From positions 2,673,501 to 2,737,500 of the forward strand of contig NZ_CP092183.1 of NCBI RefSeq assembly GCF_023499255.1: a stretch of 64,000 bases of DNA. The letters are read 5' to 3'. The position numbers and the translations under genes were made by a program. Of this stretch, positions 42,222-50,775 are shown in pieces. The notes under the pieces are model-generated. The model was given only the letters and a program-made list of their open reading frames with translations. It ran no database searches and had not been told where the DNA came from. This DNA comes from Couchioplanes caeruleus. Lineage in GTDB: Bacteria > Actinomycetota > Actinomycetes > Mycobacteriales > Micromonosporaceae. The stretch's first letter is position 1; every line of letters starts with the position of its first letter.

Positions 42222-43376
42222 GTGCGGCTCAGCGACGACGACTACGCCGCGCTCGACCACCGGCTCGCCGCCCACGACGCGTTCCTCAAGGCCCGCTACC
42301 CGGGCGAGCGCGCCGGGCGGCAGCCGGTGCACACCGTCTACATCCCCGCCGACCGGCTGGCGGGGTTCCGCGACTGGGGACGGCAGGCGCTCACCGCGCT
42401 CGACGAGCACCCGCCCCTGCCGTTCCCCGCCGCGCTGGAGGAGCGCGTCCGGACCAAGCTCGGCACCGAGCCGATCGAGGACCTGCGCGTCGACTTCGAG
42501 GACGGCTACGGCGTCCGTGACGACGACCAGGAGGACGCCGCGGTCCGCGACGCCGCGGCGGTGCTGCTGGACGGCCCCCGGCCGCCGTTCGTGGGCGTAC
42601 GGATCAAGTCGCTGGAGGAGCCCACCCGGCGGCGGGCGCTGCGCACTCTCGACCTGTGGCTGTCGCACTACCCGCACCCGTTCGTCGTCACGCTGCCCAA
42701 GGTGAGCGGGCCCGACCAGGTCACCGCGATGGCCGAGCTGTGCCGGCGGCTCGAGTGCGCGTACGGGCGGGCGGAGGGGACGCTGCGCTTTGAGATCCAG
42801 ATCGAGCTGCCGGCCGCCGTGCTGGGCGCCGACGGGACGGCCACGGTCGCCCGGCTCATCACCGCCGCCGAGGGGCGCTGCGCGGGACTGCACTACGGCA
42901 CGTACGACTACAGTGCGGCGGCCGGAGTCGCGGCGGCGTACCAGGCCATGGACCACCCGGCAGCCGACTACGCGAAGGCGGTCATGCAGGCGGCCGCGGC
43001 CGGCACGGGAGTACGCCTGTCCGACGGCTCCACCAACATCCTCCCGGTCGGCTCCGGCGTCGCGGTGCACGAGGCGTGGGCGCTGCACCACCGGCTCGTC
43101 CGCCGCTCCCTCGAGCGCGGCTACTACCAGGGCTGGGACCTGCACCCCGCCCAGCTGCCCACCCGGTTCGCGGCGACGTACGCGTTCTTCGCCGACGGCG
43201 TCGACGCGGCGGTGCTGCGGCTGCGGCGCTACCTCGAACGGCAGGCCGGCGGCATCCTCGACGAGCCGGCCACCGCGCGTGCCCTCGCCGGCTACCTGCT
43301 GCGCGGGCTCGACTGCGGCGCGCTGGAGCCCGCCGCCGTCGGGTTCCCCCGCGAGCGGCTGCACGAGCTGGCCTGA
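42222..43376 (+). CDS. HpcH/HpaI aldolase / citrate-lyase-like protein (DUF6986 type)
   Basis: A 384-residue TIM-barrel protein related to citrate lyase beta and HpcH aldolases. RVDFEDGYGVRDD, FVGVRIKSLEEPT, VVTLPKVSGPDQV, FEIQIELPAAVLG (metal-ligand Glu), LHYGTYDYSAAAG (metal-ligand Asp) and GYYQGWDLHPAQLPTRF are the conserved segments. The GTG begins 3 nt after the aceB stop, so it is co-transcribed with malate synthase and probably allantoinase. The reaction is not established to my knowledge. Its position suggests action on a glyoxylate-yielding compound such as ureidoglycolate, or on malate-type products; this is inference. Confidence 0.85.
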   Translation: MRLSDDDYAALDHRLAAHDAFLKARYPGERAGRQPVHTVYIPADRLAGFRDWGRQALTALDEHPPLPFPAALEERVRTKLGTEPIEDLRVDFEDGYGVRDDDQEDAAVRDAAAVLLDGPRPPFVGVRIKSLEEPTRRRALRTLDLWLSHYPHPFVVTLPKVSGPDQVTAMAELCRRLECAYGRAEGTLRFEIQIELPAAVLGADGTATVARLITAAEGRCAGLHYGTYDYSAAAGVAAAYQAMDHPAADYAKAVMQAAAAGTGVRLSDGSTNILPVGSGVAVHEAWALHHRLVRRSLERGYYQGWDLHPAQLPTRFAATYAFFADGVDAAVLRLRRYLERQAGGILDEPATARALAGYLLRGLDCGALEPAAVGFPRERLHELA

Positions 43377-43454
43377 GCCGTTCGGCCGCGCACACTGCGC
43401 GTCGGCTTTGCGCGGCGTAGCCGTCCGATCACGCCGGGCGGTTAGGCTCGGGCC

Positions 43455-44762
43455 ATGGTGGATCTCGTGGTGCGGTCCCGCCGTACCGTCACCGCCGGCG
43501 GCGAGCGGCCCGCCGCCGTGTCGGTCACGGGCGGGCGCATCGTCGCCGTGGACGGGTACGACGCGCCCGTGCCGGCGGCCGAGGAGACCGACCTCGGCGA
43601 CCTCGCGCTGCTGCCCGGGCTGGTCGACACCCACGTGCACGTCAACGAGCCCGGCCGCACCGAGTGGGAGGGCTTCGCCACCGCCACCCGGGCGGCAGCC
43701 GCCGGCGGGGTGACCGCCGTCGTGGACATGCCGCTGAACAGCCTCCCGCCGACCGTCTCCGCGGACGCCCTCGCGGTCAAGCAGCGGGCGGCCGCCGGAC
43801 AGCTCCACATCGACGTGGGGTTCTGGGGCGGGGCGATCCCCGGCAACGCCGCCGACCTGCCCGCCCTGCACGCCGCCGGCGTGTTCGGCTTCAAAGCGTT
43901 CCTCGCCGACTCCGGCGTGCCCGAGTTCCCGCCGCTGGGCCCGGGGCAGCTCGCCGAGGCGCTCGCCGCCGTCGACGCGCTGTTCGTCATCCACGCCGAG
44001 GACCCCGACCACCTGCACGCGGCCGCCTCCTCCCCGGCGTACGCGGACTTCCTGGCGTCCCGGCCGCCCGAGGCCGAGCACGCCGCCGTGGCCACCGCCA
44101 TCGAGGCGGCCCGGGCCGCCGGGGCCCGCGTCCACATCCTGCACCTGTCCGCGGCGGGCGCCCTGCCGCTGATCGCCGCCGCCCGCGCCGACGGGGTACG
44201 GGTCACCGCCGAGACCTGCCCGCACTACCTCACCCTCGACGCCGCGGAGATCCCGGCCGGGGCGACCGAGTTCAAGTGCTGCCCACCGATACGCGACGCG
44301 GCCAACCGCGACCGGCTCTGGGCGGCGCTCGCCGACGGCCTCATCACCTGCGTCGTCAGCGACCACTCGCCGTGCACCCCCGGCCTCAAGCGGCGTGACA
44401 CCGGCGACTTCGCCGCGGCGTGGGGCGGCATCGCCTCCGTCCAGCTCGGCCTCCCGGTGATCTGGACGGCCGCCCGCGAGCGTGGTCACACCCTCGCCGA
44501 CGTGGCCGGCTGGATGGCCCGGCGCCCCGCCGACCTCGTCGGGCTCACCGGCAAGGGCCGCATCGCCGTGGGCGCCGACGCCGACCTGGTCGCGCTCGAC
44601 CCGGACGCCGCGTTCGTGGTCGACCCCGGGCGGCTGCACCACCGCAACCCCGTCACGCCGTACGCCGGAAAGACCTTGACCGGAGTGGTCCGCGCGACCT
44701 GGCTGCGCGGGCGACCGGTGACCGGCGAGGCGCCGCAGGGCCGCTTCCTGACCCGTTCGTGA
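43455..44762 (+). CDS. allB: Allantoinase
   Basis: A 435-residue binuclear-metal amidohydrolase opening the allantoin ring to allantoate. [17 protein letters not shown] gives the His-x-His and the family-specific [17 protein letters not shown] the carbamylated lysine, [10 protein letters not shown] and [14 protein letters not shown] the other histidines, and [12 protein letters not shown] the catalytic Asp. ATG start 78 bp after the lyase gene. It is followed 16 bp later by allantoicase, consistent with one operon. Confidence 0.95.
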   Translation: MVDLVVRSRRTVTAGGERPAAVSVTGGRIVAVDGYDAPVPAAEETDLGDLALLPGLVDTHVHVNEPGRTEWEGFATATRAAAAGGVTAVVDMPLNSLPPTVSADALAVKQRAAAGQLHIDVGFWGGAIPGNAADLPALHAAGVFGFKAFLADSGVPEFPPLGPGQLAEALAAVDALFVIHAEDPDHLHAAASSPAYADFLASRPPEAEHAAVATAIEAARAAGARVHILHLSAAGALPLIAAARADGVRVTAETCPHYLTLDAAEIPAGATEFKCCPPIRDAANRDRLWAALADGLITCVVSDHSPCTPGLKRRDTGDFAAAWGGIASVQLGLPVIWTAARERGHTLADVAGWMARRPADLVGLTGKGRIAVGADADLVALDPDAAFVVDPGRLHHRNPVTPYAGKTLTGVVRATWLRGRPVTGEAPQGRFLTRS

Positions 44763-44778
44763 CACCGGAGGTCCGCTG

Positions 44779-45780
44779 ATGGAAGATTTCACCCTCCTGC
44801 CCGACCTGGCGTCGCGCACGTTCGGCGGCGGGGTGACGGCCGCCAACGACGAGTTCTTCGCCGCGGCCGACCACCTGGTCGAGCCGGCGGCGCCGGTCTT
44901 CGCACCCCGGACCCTCGGGCAGAAGGGCCAGGTGTACGACGGCTGGGAGACGCGGCGGCGGCGCGAACCCGGCCACGACACGGCGATCGTGCGGCTCGGC
45001 GCCCCCGGCGTGATCCACGGGATCGACATCGACACGGCGTTCTTCACCGGCAACTACCCGCCGTACGCCTCCGTCGAGGGCTGCGCCGTCGAGGGCTACC
45101 CGGACCCGATCCAGCTCGCCGAGGCGCCCTGGGTGCCGCTCGTCCCGCGCTCACCGCTCGCCGGGGACAGCCAGAACCTGTTCGCAGTGGACTCGCGGCA
45201 GCGCTTCACCCACGTACGCCTCAATATCTACCCCGACGGCGGCGTCGCCCGGCTGCGCGTCCACGGCGAGATCGTGCCCGACCCGCGGCTGCTGCCGAGC
45301 GTCTTCGACGTGGCGGCCGCCGAGCACGGCGCCCGCATCGCCGGCTGCAGCAACATGTTCTACGGCCACCCGCAGAACCTCATCCACCCGGGCCTCGCGC
45401 GCTCCATGGGCGACGGCTGGGAGACGGCCCGCCGCCGCGACGACGGCAACGACTGGGTGCTGCTGCAGCTCGCCGCGCCGGCGGTCGTCGAACTGGCCGA
45501 ACTGGACACCAGCCACTTCAAGGGCAACGCGCCCGGCAGCGCCACGCTGCGCGGCATCGACACCCGCACCGGCCTGCTCGACGACCCCGCCGACTGGTTC
45601 GAGCTGCTGCCGCAGATCCGGCTGAGCCCGGACACCCGGCACCGCTTCCCGGTCCCGGTCGTCCCGGTCGCGACGCACGTGCGGCTCGACATCTTCCCGG
45701 ACGGCGGCATGGCCCGCCTGCGCCTGCACGGCCGCCCCGACATGGCGGCCCTGCGCGCCCGCTACGAGGCGACGACGTGA
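44779..45780 (+). CDS. alc: Allantoicase
   Basis: A 333-residue enzyme hydrolysing allantoate to ureidoglycolate and urea. It has the two repeated jelly-roll domains of the family: WETRRRREPGHDTAIVRLG with GIDIDTAFFTGNYPP in the first, WETARRRDDGNDWVLLQL with ELDTSHFKGNAPG in the second, each ending in an RLDIFPDGGMARLRLHG-type strand. DLASRTFGGGVTAANDEFFA at the start is characteristic. ATG preceded by GGAGGT, a strong ribosome site. Its product needs a ureidoglycolate lyase or amidohydrolase, which I do not see in the window. Confidence 0.96.
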   Translation: MEDFTLLPDLASRTFGGGVTAANDEFFAAADHLVEPAAPVFAPRTLGQKGQVYDGWETRRRREPGHDTAIVRLGAPGVIHGIDIDTAFFTGNYPPYASVEGCAVEGYPDPIQLAEAPWVPLVPRSPLAGDSQNLFAVDSRQRFTHVRLNIYPDGGVARLRVHGEIVPDPRLLPSVFDVAAAEHGARIAGCSNMFYGHPQNLIHPGLARSMGDGWETARRRDDGNDWVLLQLAAPAVVELAELDTSHFKGNAPGSATLRGIDTRTGLLDDPADWFELLPQIRLSPDTRHRFPVPVVPVATHVRLDIFPDGGMARLRLHGRPDMAALRARYEATT

Positions 45781-45992
45781 CTTCCGGTCCGGTCGTCGCC
45801 ACGAGCCGGCTCCTGCTGCGGCGGATGACGGAGGACGACCTCGGCGACATGGCCGCGCCGCCCGGCGACCCGGCCGTCATGCGCTCCCACCCGCGCCCGA
45901 AGACCGGCGACGAGGCGCTGGGGTGGATCATCGGCCTGACGCCGGGTAAACGCTCGGCCAAGGACCAGCTGATCTTCGCGGCCCGCCTGTAG
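45777..45992 (+). pseudogene. Truncated GNAT acetyltransferase remnant
   Basis: A 71-codon frame starting at a GTG that overlaps the allantoicase stop. TSRLLLRRMTEDDLGDMAA followed by DPAVMRSHPRPKT and EALGWI is the beginning of a RimJ/RimL-type N-acetyltransferase, normally about 170-180 residues. After about residue 51 similarity ends, and the frame runs through GLTPGKRSAKDQLIFAARL to a stop. The acetyl-CoA-binding motif is absent, so it cannot be an active enzyme. I read it as a decayed or deleted gene; the remaining C-terminal part is not found nearby. Confidence 0.7.
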
Positions 45993-46063
45993 CGGGTCGT
46001 CCGCGTTCCTCCTTGTCCACAGGCTTCCGCGCCGACCGGGGTGGGCGGGCTACGGTTCCTCGC

Positions 46064-47308
46064 GTGGGCAGAACTGTGACTCTCGTGCTGGTCGACGGGC
46101 GGGGCGGCGTGCTCGGCGCGCTGCCGCCCTTCGACGTGGAAGTGCCGTGGTGGCCCGAGGTCGGCGACATCGTCGCGGCCGTCCGCGACCGTCACGGGAT
46201 CGACGTGACGGTGCTGCGCCTGCTGCACACGGAGAGACCCGCCCAGCCCGGCGGCCACGTCACGTACGCCGCCGAGGCCTTCGGACCCGGCACGGCGTCC
46301 CTCGCGCTCGACCCGGCCCCGTCGGCCGGTGCTGCGCCTGTCGATCCGGTGTCCTTGTCCGGTCTCGAGTCCCTCGGCCCGGCGGATGTGGACTCCGCGC
46401 CGGAGCCGCGGCGGGCGCCGTGGGCGGTGCCCGGCGGCCCGGCCGCATCCGTTGCCTGGGCCCTCGAGGAGCTCGGCCGCGACGACGCCGTGGCGGTGCA
46501 GCAGCGCACCTGGAACCTGTCGGCCATCTGGCGCATCGACGCGGGCGGCGAACCGGTGGCGTGGCTCAAACAGGTCCCCGTCTTCTTCGCCCACGAGGCG
46601 CCGCTGCTCCGGCTGCTGCCCGCGGCCGTACCCGGGCTGACCCCCACCCTGCTGGCCGCCGGGGATGCCGGGCGCATGCTGCTCGCCCACGTGCCGGGGG
46701 AGGACCGCTACGGTGCCGGCGCCGGCTTCTGCGCCGACGTCGCCCGTGACGTCCACTCGCTCCAGGAGCACTACCTCACCCGTACGCGTGAACTGCTCGC
46801 CGCGGGCGTGCCCGACCACCGCTTCGAGCTCGACCGCATCGCCCGCGTGGCAGCACCCTGGCTGGACGCGATCGACGGCCTCGCCGAGCTGATGGACGAG
46901 CTCCCCGCCCGGCTGACGGCGATCGACGCGTGCGGCCTGCCGGACACCCTCGCGCACGGCGACCTGCACCCCGGCAACGTGCGGGAATCGGCGGCGGGAC
47001 GGGTCATCGTCGACTGGGGGGACTCCAGCGTGGCGCACCCGGCGTACGACATCCTGCGCCTCACCGGCCATCTCCCGGAAGCGGAGGCAGCCGCCCTGAT
47101 CGACGAATGGGCGGCCCGCTGGCGGCGCAGCGTGCCGGGCTGCGAGCCGCAGACCGCGGTGGCGCTGATCCGGCCGATCGCGGCGCTGCGGGCGGCGGCG
47201 GTCTACCAGAATTTCCTCGACCACATCGAGGACTCGGAACGGCCGTACCACGAGGCGGACGTCCCGGACCAGCTGACCGCAGCGGTCGCCGCCGCGCGGG
47301 TCGAGTGA
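46064..47308 (+). CDS. Aminoglycoside-phosphotransferase-family kinase
   Basis: A 414-residue protein with two parts. The first about 115 residues (TVTLVLVDGRGGVLGALPPF, VTVLRLLHTERPAQPG) may be a separate N-terminal domain. The remainder is an APH/choline-kinase-like fold with the catalytic loop HGDLHPGNVRESAAGR and the metal-binding VIVDWGDSSVAHPAYD. It probably phosphorylates a small-molecule hydroxyl; resistance is not implied. Start chosen at GTG 46064; a TTG at 46013 is in frame and less likely. It stands 78 bp upstream of a methyltransferase gene on the same strand. Confidence 0.85.
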   Translation: MGRTVTLVLVDGRGGVLGALPPFDVEVPWWPEVGDIVAAVRDRHGIDVTVLRLLHTERPAQPGGHVTYAAEAFGPGTASLALDPAPSAGAAPVDPVSLSGLESLGPADVDSAPEPRRAPWAVPGGPAASVAWALEELGRDDAVAVQQRTWNLSAIWRIDAGGEPVAWLKQVPVFFAHEAPLLRLLPAAVPGLTPTLLAAGDAGRMLLAHVPGEDRYGAGAGFCADVARDVHSLQEHYLTRTRELLAAGVPDHRFELDRIARVAAPWLDAIDGLAELMDELPARLTAIDACGLPDTLAHGDLHPGNVRESAAGRVIVDWGDSSVAHPAYDILRLTGHLPEAEAAALIDEWAARWRRSVPGCEPQTAVALIRPIAALRAAAVYQNFLDHIEDSERPYHEADVPDQLTAAVAAARVE

Positions 47309-47385
47309 GGGCCGGTGCGCCGCGGCCCGCTGCCCGGCTGGACCGTGCGCGGGCGGTCGGCGCGGGGAGGACCTACGGTGAATGC

Positions 47386-48657
47386 GTGACCGACCTGCGC
47401 CGCCGCTTCGTCGAGCAGCTCCGCCGCGACGGCGCGCCGCTGACGCCGCAGCTGGCCGCGGCGTTCCGGACGGTGCCCCGGGAAGCGTTCGTGACGGACG
47501 GCTTCCAGCGGCGCGACGGCACCTGGGTCACCCCGGACGCCGCCGACTTCCTCGACATCGTCTACCGCGACGACGTGCTGGTCACCAAGGTCGACGGCGC
47601 GACGCCGGTCAGCTCCTCCAGCCAGCCGTCCCTCATGGCGATCATGCTGGTGGCGCTGGACGTACGGCCCGGCCACCGCGTCCTCGAGATCGGCGCCGGC
47701 ACCGGCTACAACGCCGCGCTGCTCAGCGCGCTCGGCGCGGACGTCACCAGCATCGACGTCCAGCCCGACGTCGCCGGCCGGGCCCGGGCGGCGCTCACCC
47801 GCGCGGGCGCCCGTTCCGTACGCGTCCACGCCGGCGACGGCTACGCCGGAGCCCCGGGCGACCACTTCGACCGAGTCGTCGTCACGGTCGGCGTGGCCGG
47901 CGTGTCCCCGCACTGGCTCCGGCAGATCCAGCCTCCCGTGGCGACAGGACCGCAAGACGCCGGACCGGCCGGCTCCGAGGGCGCCGGGCCGGCCAGTCCC
48001 GAGGGCGCCGGGCCGGCCAGTCCTCAAGGTGGCGGGCCGGGCCGGTCCGAGTCGTCGGGCCGGCCCGGGTCCGGGGCCGCGGGGCTGATCGTCGTACCGG
48101 TGGAGCATGCCGGGACCCACCCGGTGCTGGCCGTGCGCGGTCACCCGGACGGTCCGGTCACCGCGTCCGTGGTGTGCCCCTCGGGTTTCATGAGCGCCGC
48201 CGGTCCGCTCGCGGCCGGCCACCCGCGCACCCACCCGGCCGCACCGCCGGGCGCGCTCGCCGACTTCGCGCCGGTCGCTCCCGCCCGCTGGGTGCGGCCA
48301 CTCGACTCGCTGGGGTACCGGGATCTCTGGTACGCGGCGGGGGTGTGGAGCATCCGGGCCACCCACGCCCCGGTGATCGGCCACAACGGCAGCACGCTCG
48401 TCCTGCTCGACGAGACCGGTACGGGTGGCGCGGCGATCCTGCCCGACGGCGCGGTCGCTGCCGGCGGTCCGCAGGCGCGCCGGTACGCCGCGGAGGCCGC
48501 CGACATCGTCGACCGCTGGGAGGCGGCGGGCCGCCCGCCGATGCAGGCGTGGCGGATCACCCTCGCGCTCGCCGGCGATCCGGGCGCGCCGATCTGGTGC
48601 CCGGCCGGCTGGACGCTCGACGTTCCCCGGGCCGGCCCGGACACCGGCGCGTCGTAG
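47386..48657 (+). CDS. PCMT-like SAM-dependent methyltransferase with repeat insertion
   Basis: A 423-residue protein. The N-terminal about 180 residues follow the protein-L-isoaspartate methyltransferase pattern: TVPREAFV, SSSSQPSLMAIMLVALDVRP, then HRVLEIGAGTGYNAALLSAL (SAM-binding motif I) and DHFDRVVVTVGVAGVSPHWL. A C-terminal extension of about 190 residues (ARWVRPLDSLGYRDLWYAAG and beyond) occurs in actinobacterial members, including those linked to RiPP systems. Between them lies a Gly/Pro/Ala/Ser insertion from 24-bp tandem repeats. GTG start at 47386. Protein repair is the default reading; no RiPP precursor is visible. Confidence 0.85.
   Translation: MTDLRRRFVEQLRRDGAPLTPQLAAAFRTVPREAFVTDGFQRRDGTWVTPDAADFLDIVYRDDVLVTKVDGATPVSSSSQPSLMAIMLVALDVRPGHRVLEIGAGTGYNAALLSALGADVTSIDVQPDVAGRARAALTRAGARSVRVHAGDGYAGAPGDHFDRVVVTVGVAGVSPHWLRQIQPPVATGPQDAGPAGSEGAGPASPEGAGPASPQGGGPGRSESSGRPGSGAAGLIVVPVEHAGTHPVLAVRGHPDGPVTASVVCPSGFMSAAGPLAAGHPRTHPAAPPGALADFAPVAPARWVRPLDSLGYRDLWYAAGVWSIRATHAPVIGHNGSTLVLLDETGTGGAAILPDGAVAAGGPQARRYAAEAADIVDRWEAAGRPPMQAWRITLALAGDPGAPIWCPAGWTLDVPRAGPDTGAS
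47953..48048 (+). repeat. Four 24-bp tandem repeats within the methyltransferase gene
   Basis: Units at 47953-47976, 47977-48000, 48001-48024 and 48025-48048; the two middle units differ at one base. Each encodes eight residues, the middle ones EGAGPASP. The array lies between the SAM-binding domain and the C-terminal domain and preserves the frame, so it lengthens a linker. Copy number is likely to vary between strains. Confidence 0.85.
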
Positions 48658-48692
48658 GTCCCGCGGACACGGCCGGTCGGCCGGGCCTCGTC

Positions 48693-49358
48693 TCAGGCCC
48701 GCAGGTACGCGAGCACCGCCAGCACCCGCCGGTTCGTGTCCTCCGCCGGCGGCAGGTTCAGCTTCGCCAGGATGTTGCCCACGTGCTTGCCCACCGCCGC
48801 CTCCGTGACGTACAGGCGGGCCGCGATCGCCGAGTTGGAGTGGCCCTCGGCGACCAGAGACAGCACCTCGCGTTCCCGCCCCGACAGGGTCGCGAGGGGA
48901 TCGTTCGGGCGCTGCAGGAGGCGGCGGATCACGTCCGGGTCGACGACCGTGCCGCCCGCGGCCACCGTACGCAGAGCCGCGACGAAGTCCCGAACGTCGG
49001 CGACCCGGTCCTTGAGCAGGTAACCGACCGACCGCCCGTCGCCGCTGTCCAGCAGCGCCGCCGCGTACTCGTCCTGCACGTACTGGCTGAGCACGACGAC
49101 CGGCAGGTCCGGGCGTACCCGGCGCATCGCGACCGCCGCGCGCAGCCCCTCGTCCTGGAAACCCGGCGGCATGCGGATGTCCGTGACCACCAGGTCGGGT
49201 GTGTGCTCCGCGACCACCGCGACCAGCTCCTCGGCGTCCCCGACCGCGGCGACGACGTCGAAGCCGAACCGCGACAGCACGCCGAGCAGACCCTCGCGCA
49301 GCAGGATCCCGTCCTCGGCCAGCACGACCCGGATCCCGCCCGCCGCGCCGACGTTCAT
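48693..49358 (-). CDS. NarL/LuxR-family response regulator
   Basis: A 221-residue two-component regulator. The receiver domain begins IRVVLAEDGILLREGLLGVL, with the phosphoacceptor Asp in VVTDIRMPPGF and the conserved Lys in GYLLKDRVADV. The C-terminal LuxR-type HTH is LATLSGREREVLSLVAEGHS, then NSAIAARLYVTEAAVGKHVG. The start at ATG 49358 overlaps the histidine kinase stop by 4 bp, so the kinase pairs with it. Target genes cannot be read from the sequence. Confidence 0.94.
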   Translation of the reverse strand: MNVGAAGGIRVVLAEDGILLREGLLGVLSRFGFDVVAAVGDAEELVAVVAEHTPDLVVTDIRMPPGFQDEGLRAAVAMRRVRPDLPVVVLSQYVQDEYAAALLDSGDGRSVGYLLKDRVADVRDFVAALRTVAAGGTVVDPDVIRRLLQRPNDPLATLSGREREVLSLVAEGHSNSAIAARLYVTEAAVGKHVGNILAKLNLPPAEDTNRRVLAVLAYLRA

Positions 49359-50704
49359 GCCCGTCCCGGGGCGGTCGCGGCCGGCAGGACCAGGCCGGGA
49401 GAGCGCCACGGCAATTCCACGCGCAGCAGCGTCGGACCACCGGCAGGGCTGGACACAAGGAGCCGGCCGCCCACAGCCGCGACCCGGTCGGCCAGGCCGG
49501 TCAGTCCGGTACCGCGCTCCGGGTCCGCCCCGCCCCCGCCGTCGTCGCGGACCTCCACGACGAGGACGTCGCCGGCCCGGGCGAGCAGAATGTCCGCCCT
49601 GGTCGCGCCGCTGTGCTTGACCACGTTGGCGAGGGCCTCCGACGCGGCGAGGTACGCCGTGCCCTCGATCTGCTCGGAGGGGCGCGGGACGCCGTCGGCG
49701 ACCGTGACGGCGACCGGCAGGGGTGACCGGCCCGCCAGCTCGCGCAATGCGGCCGGGAGTCCGAGATCGGTCAGCTCCTGCGGGCGGATGCCGTAGATCA
49801 GGTCGCGCAGCACGACCATCAGTTCCTTGGCCTGTTCGTGGGCCTGGCCGAGCGGCCCGGCGGCGGGTGAGTCCTCGGGTACGTCCAGCCGCGCCATGCC
49901 GAGGTGCAGGGTGAGGCTGGTCAGCCGGTGCTGCGCCCCGTCGTGCAGGTCGCGTTCGATGCGCCGCCGCTCCAGGTCGAACGCGTCCACCAGCCGGGCA
50001 CGGGACCGGGCCACCTCCCGCAGGGCGACGCCGGTACGGTCGCCGAGCAGTGCGCGTGCAACCCCGGCCTGACCGGCGCCGATCAGCCCGAACAGGTACC
50101 CGAGGACCGGCGCGAGCAGCACGCCGAGAACCGCGAACGGCAGCGCCTCGGTGGCGGAGCGCACGGTGAACACGCCGAACGTCCAGGTGGCCGTACCGGA
50201 GCTCGCGAAGAACGGGCTCAGCACGAACGCCACGTCGAGCAGGACGAGCAGCGCGTACGTGCCGTACACCGCGGGGACGACCAGGCCGAGGAAGGCGGCG
50301 TACAGGAGCTCACGCCACGTGGCGGTCTCGGCGTAGCGGGTGCGTACCCATCGGACGGGGTCCTGCGGCGCCGGTGCGTGCGCCGACGGCAGCGGCCGGG
50401 GGTCGATGAGGGCGAGGCGGCCCCGTTCGATCATGGCCAGCGGGACGGCCGCCAGCGGGCCGAACCCGGTGAAGAGCAGCAGCGAGACGGTCATGAGGAC
50501 GAAGACGTTGCGGGTCGGGAGGTCGCCGTCGACGAGCCGCGAGAGGGCGGCCAGCCACGGCAGGACCAGCACCGCCATGGCCGCGCTCACCGGCGCGGCG
50601 ATCGGCAGCGTGGTCAGGACGTAGACGAGGGCCCGCCAGGGACCCGCCGAGGCGAGGTACCGGCGGTTCAGGAGGGCTCGCAGCGGAGCTTCTGGCGTGG
50701 GCAC
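49355..50704 (-). CDS. NarL-type sensor histidine kinase
   Basis: A 449-residue membrane kinase. Four to five hydrophobic segments in the first about 230 residues (VYVLTTLPIAAPVSAAMAVL, LLYAAFLGLVVPAVYG, FAVLGVLLAPVLGYLFGLIG) form a sensor with no large extracellular loop. The HisKA_3 phosphorylation box is RRRIERDLHDGAQHRLTSL, and the HATPase has ALANVVKHSGATRADI, VEVRDDGGGG and GTGLTGLADRVAAVGG. GTG start at 50704 is chosen because the reading frame upstream looks non-coding. It would phosphorylate the overlapping response regulator; the signal is unknown, possibly envelope state. Confidence 0.92.
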   Translation of the reverse strand: MPTPEAPLRALLNRRYLASAGPWRALVYVLTTLPIAAPVSAAMAVLVLPWLAALSRLVDGDLPTRNVFVLMTVSLLLFTGFGPLAAVPLAMIERGRLALIDPRPLPSAHAPAPQDPVRWVRTRYAETATWRELLYAAFLGLVVPAVYGTYALLVLLDVAFVLSPFFASSGTATWTFGVFTVRSATEALPFAVLGVLLAPVLGYLFGLIGAGQAGVARALLGDRTGVALREVARSRARLVDAFDLERRRIERDLHDGAQHRLTSLTLHLGMARLDVPEDSPAAGPLGQAHEQAKELMVVLRDLIYGIRPQELTDLGLPAALRELAGRSPLPVAVTVADGVPRPSEQIEGTAYLAASEALANVVKHSGATRADILLARAGDVLVVEVRDDGGGGADPERGTGLTGLADRVAAVGGRLLVSSPAGGPTLLRVELPWRSPGLVLPAATAPGRA

Positions 50705-50775
50705 CGGGCCACCGTAGGCAGGCAGGGGCGGGTGGCCCCAGCCCACCAGGCATAGTTCCGGGGGTATACCCAGGA

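Noticed and set aside
40590..46021. DnaA-box-like TTGTCCACA at 40590-40598 and 46013-46021 as a sign of an origin.
   Set aside because: Only isolated boxes 5.4 kb apart, one of them 50 bp before a gene; no dnaA, dnaN, gidB or cluster of boxes. Single boxes occur by chance.
46064..47308. Aminoglycoside resistance gene.
   Set aside because: APH fold is widespread among small-molecule kinases; nothing ties this one to an antibiotic.
47386..48657. FxLD-type lanthipeptide biosynthetic cluster.
   Set aside because: Only the methyltransferase resembles such clusters; there is no LanB/LanC or precursor peptide nearby.
48658..48692. Terminator between the convergent methyltransferase and response-regulator genes.
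   Set aside because: Only a short GC-rich self-complementary stretch (CGGCCG twice) is present, within background for this DNA.
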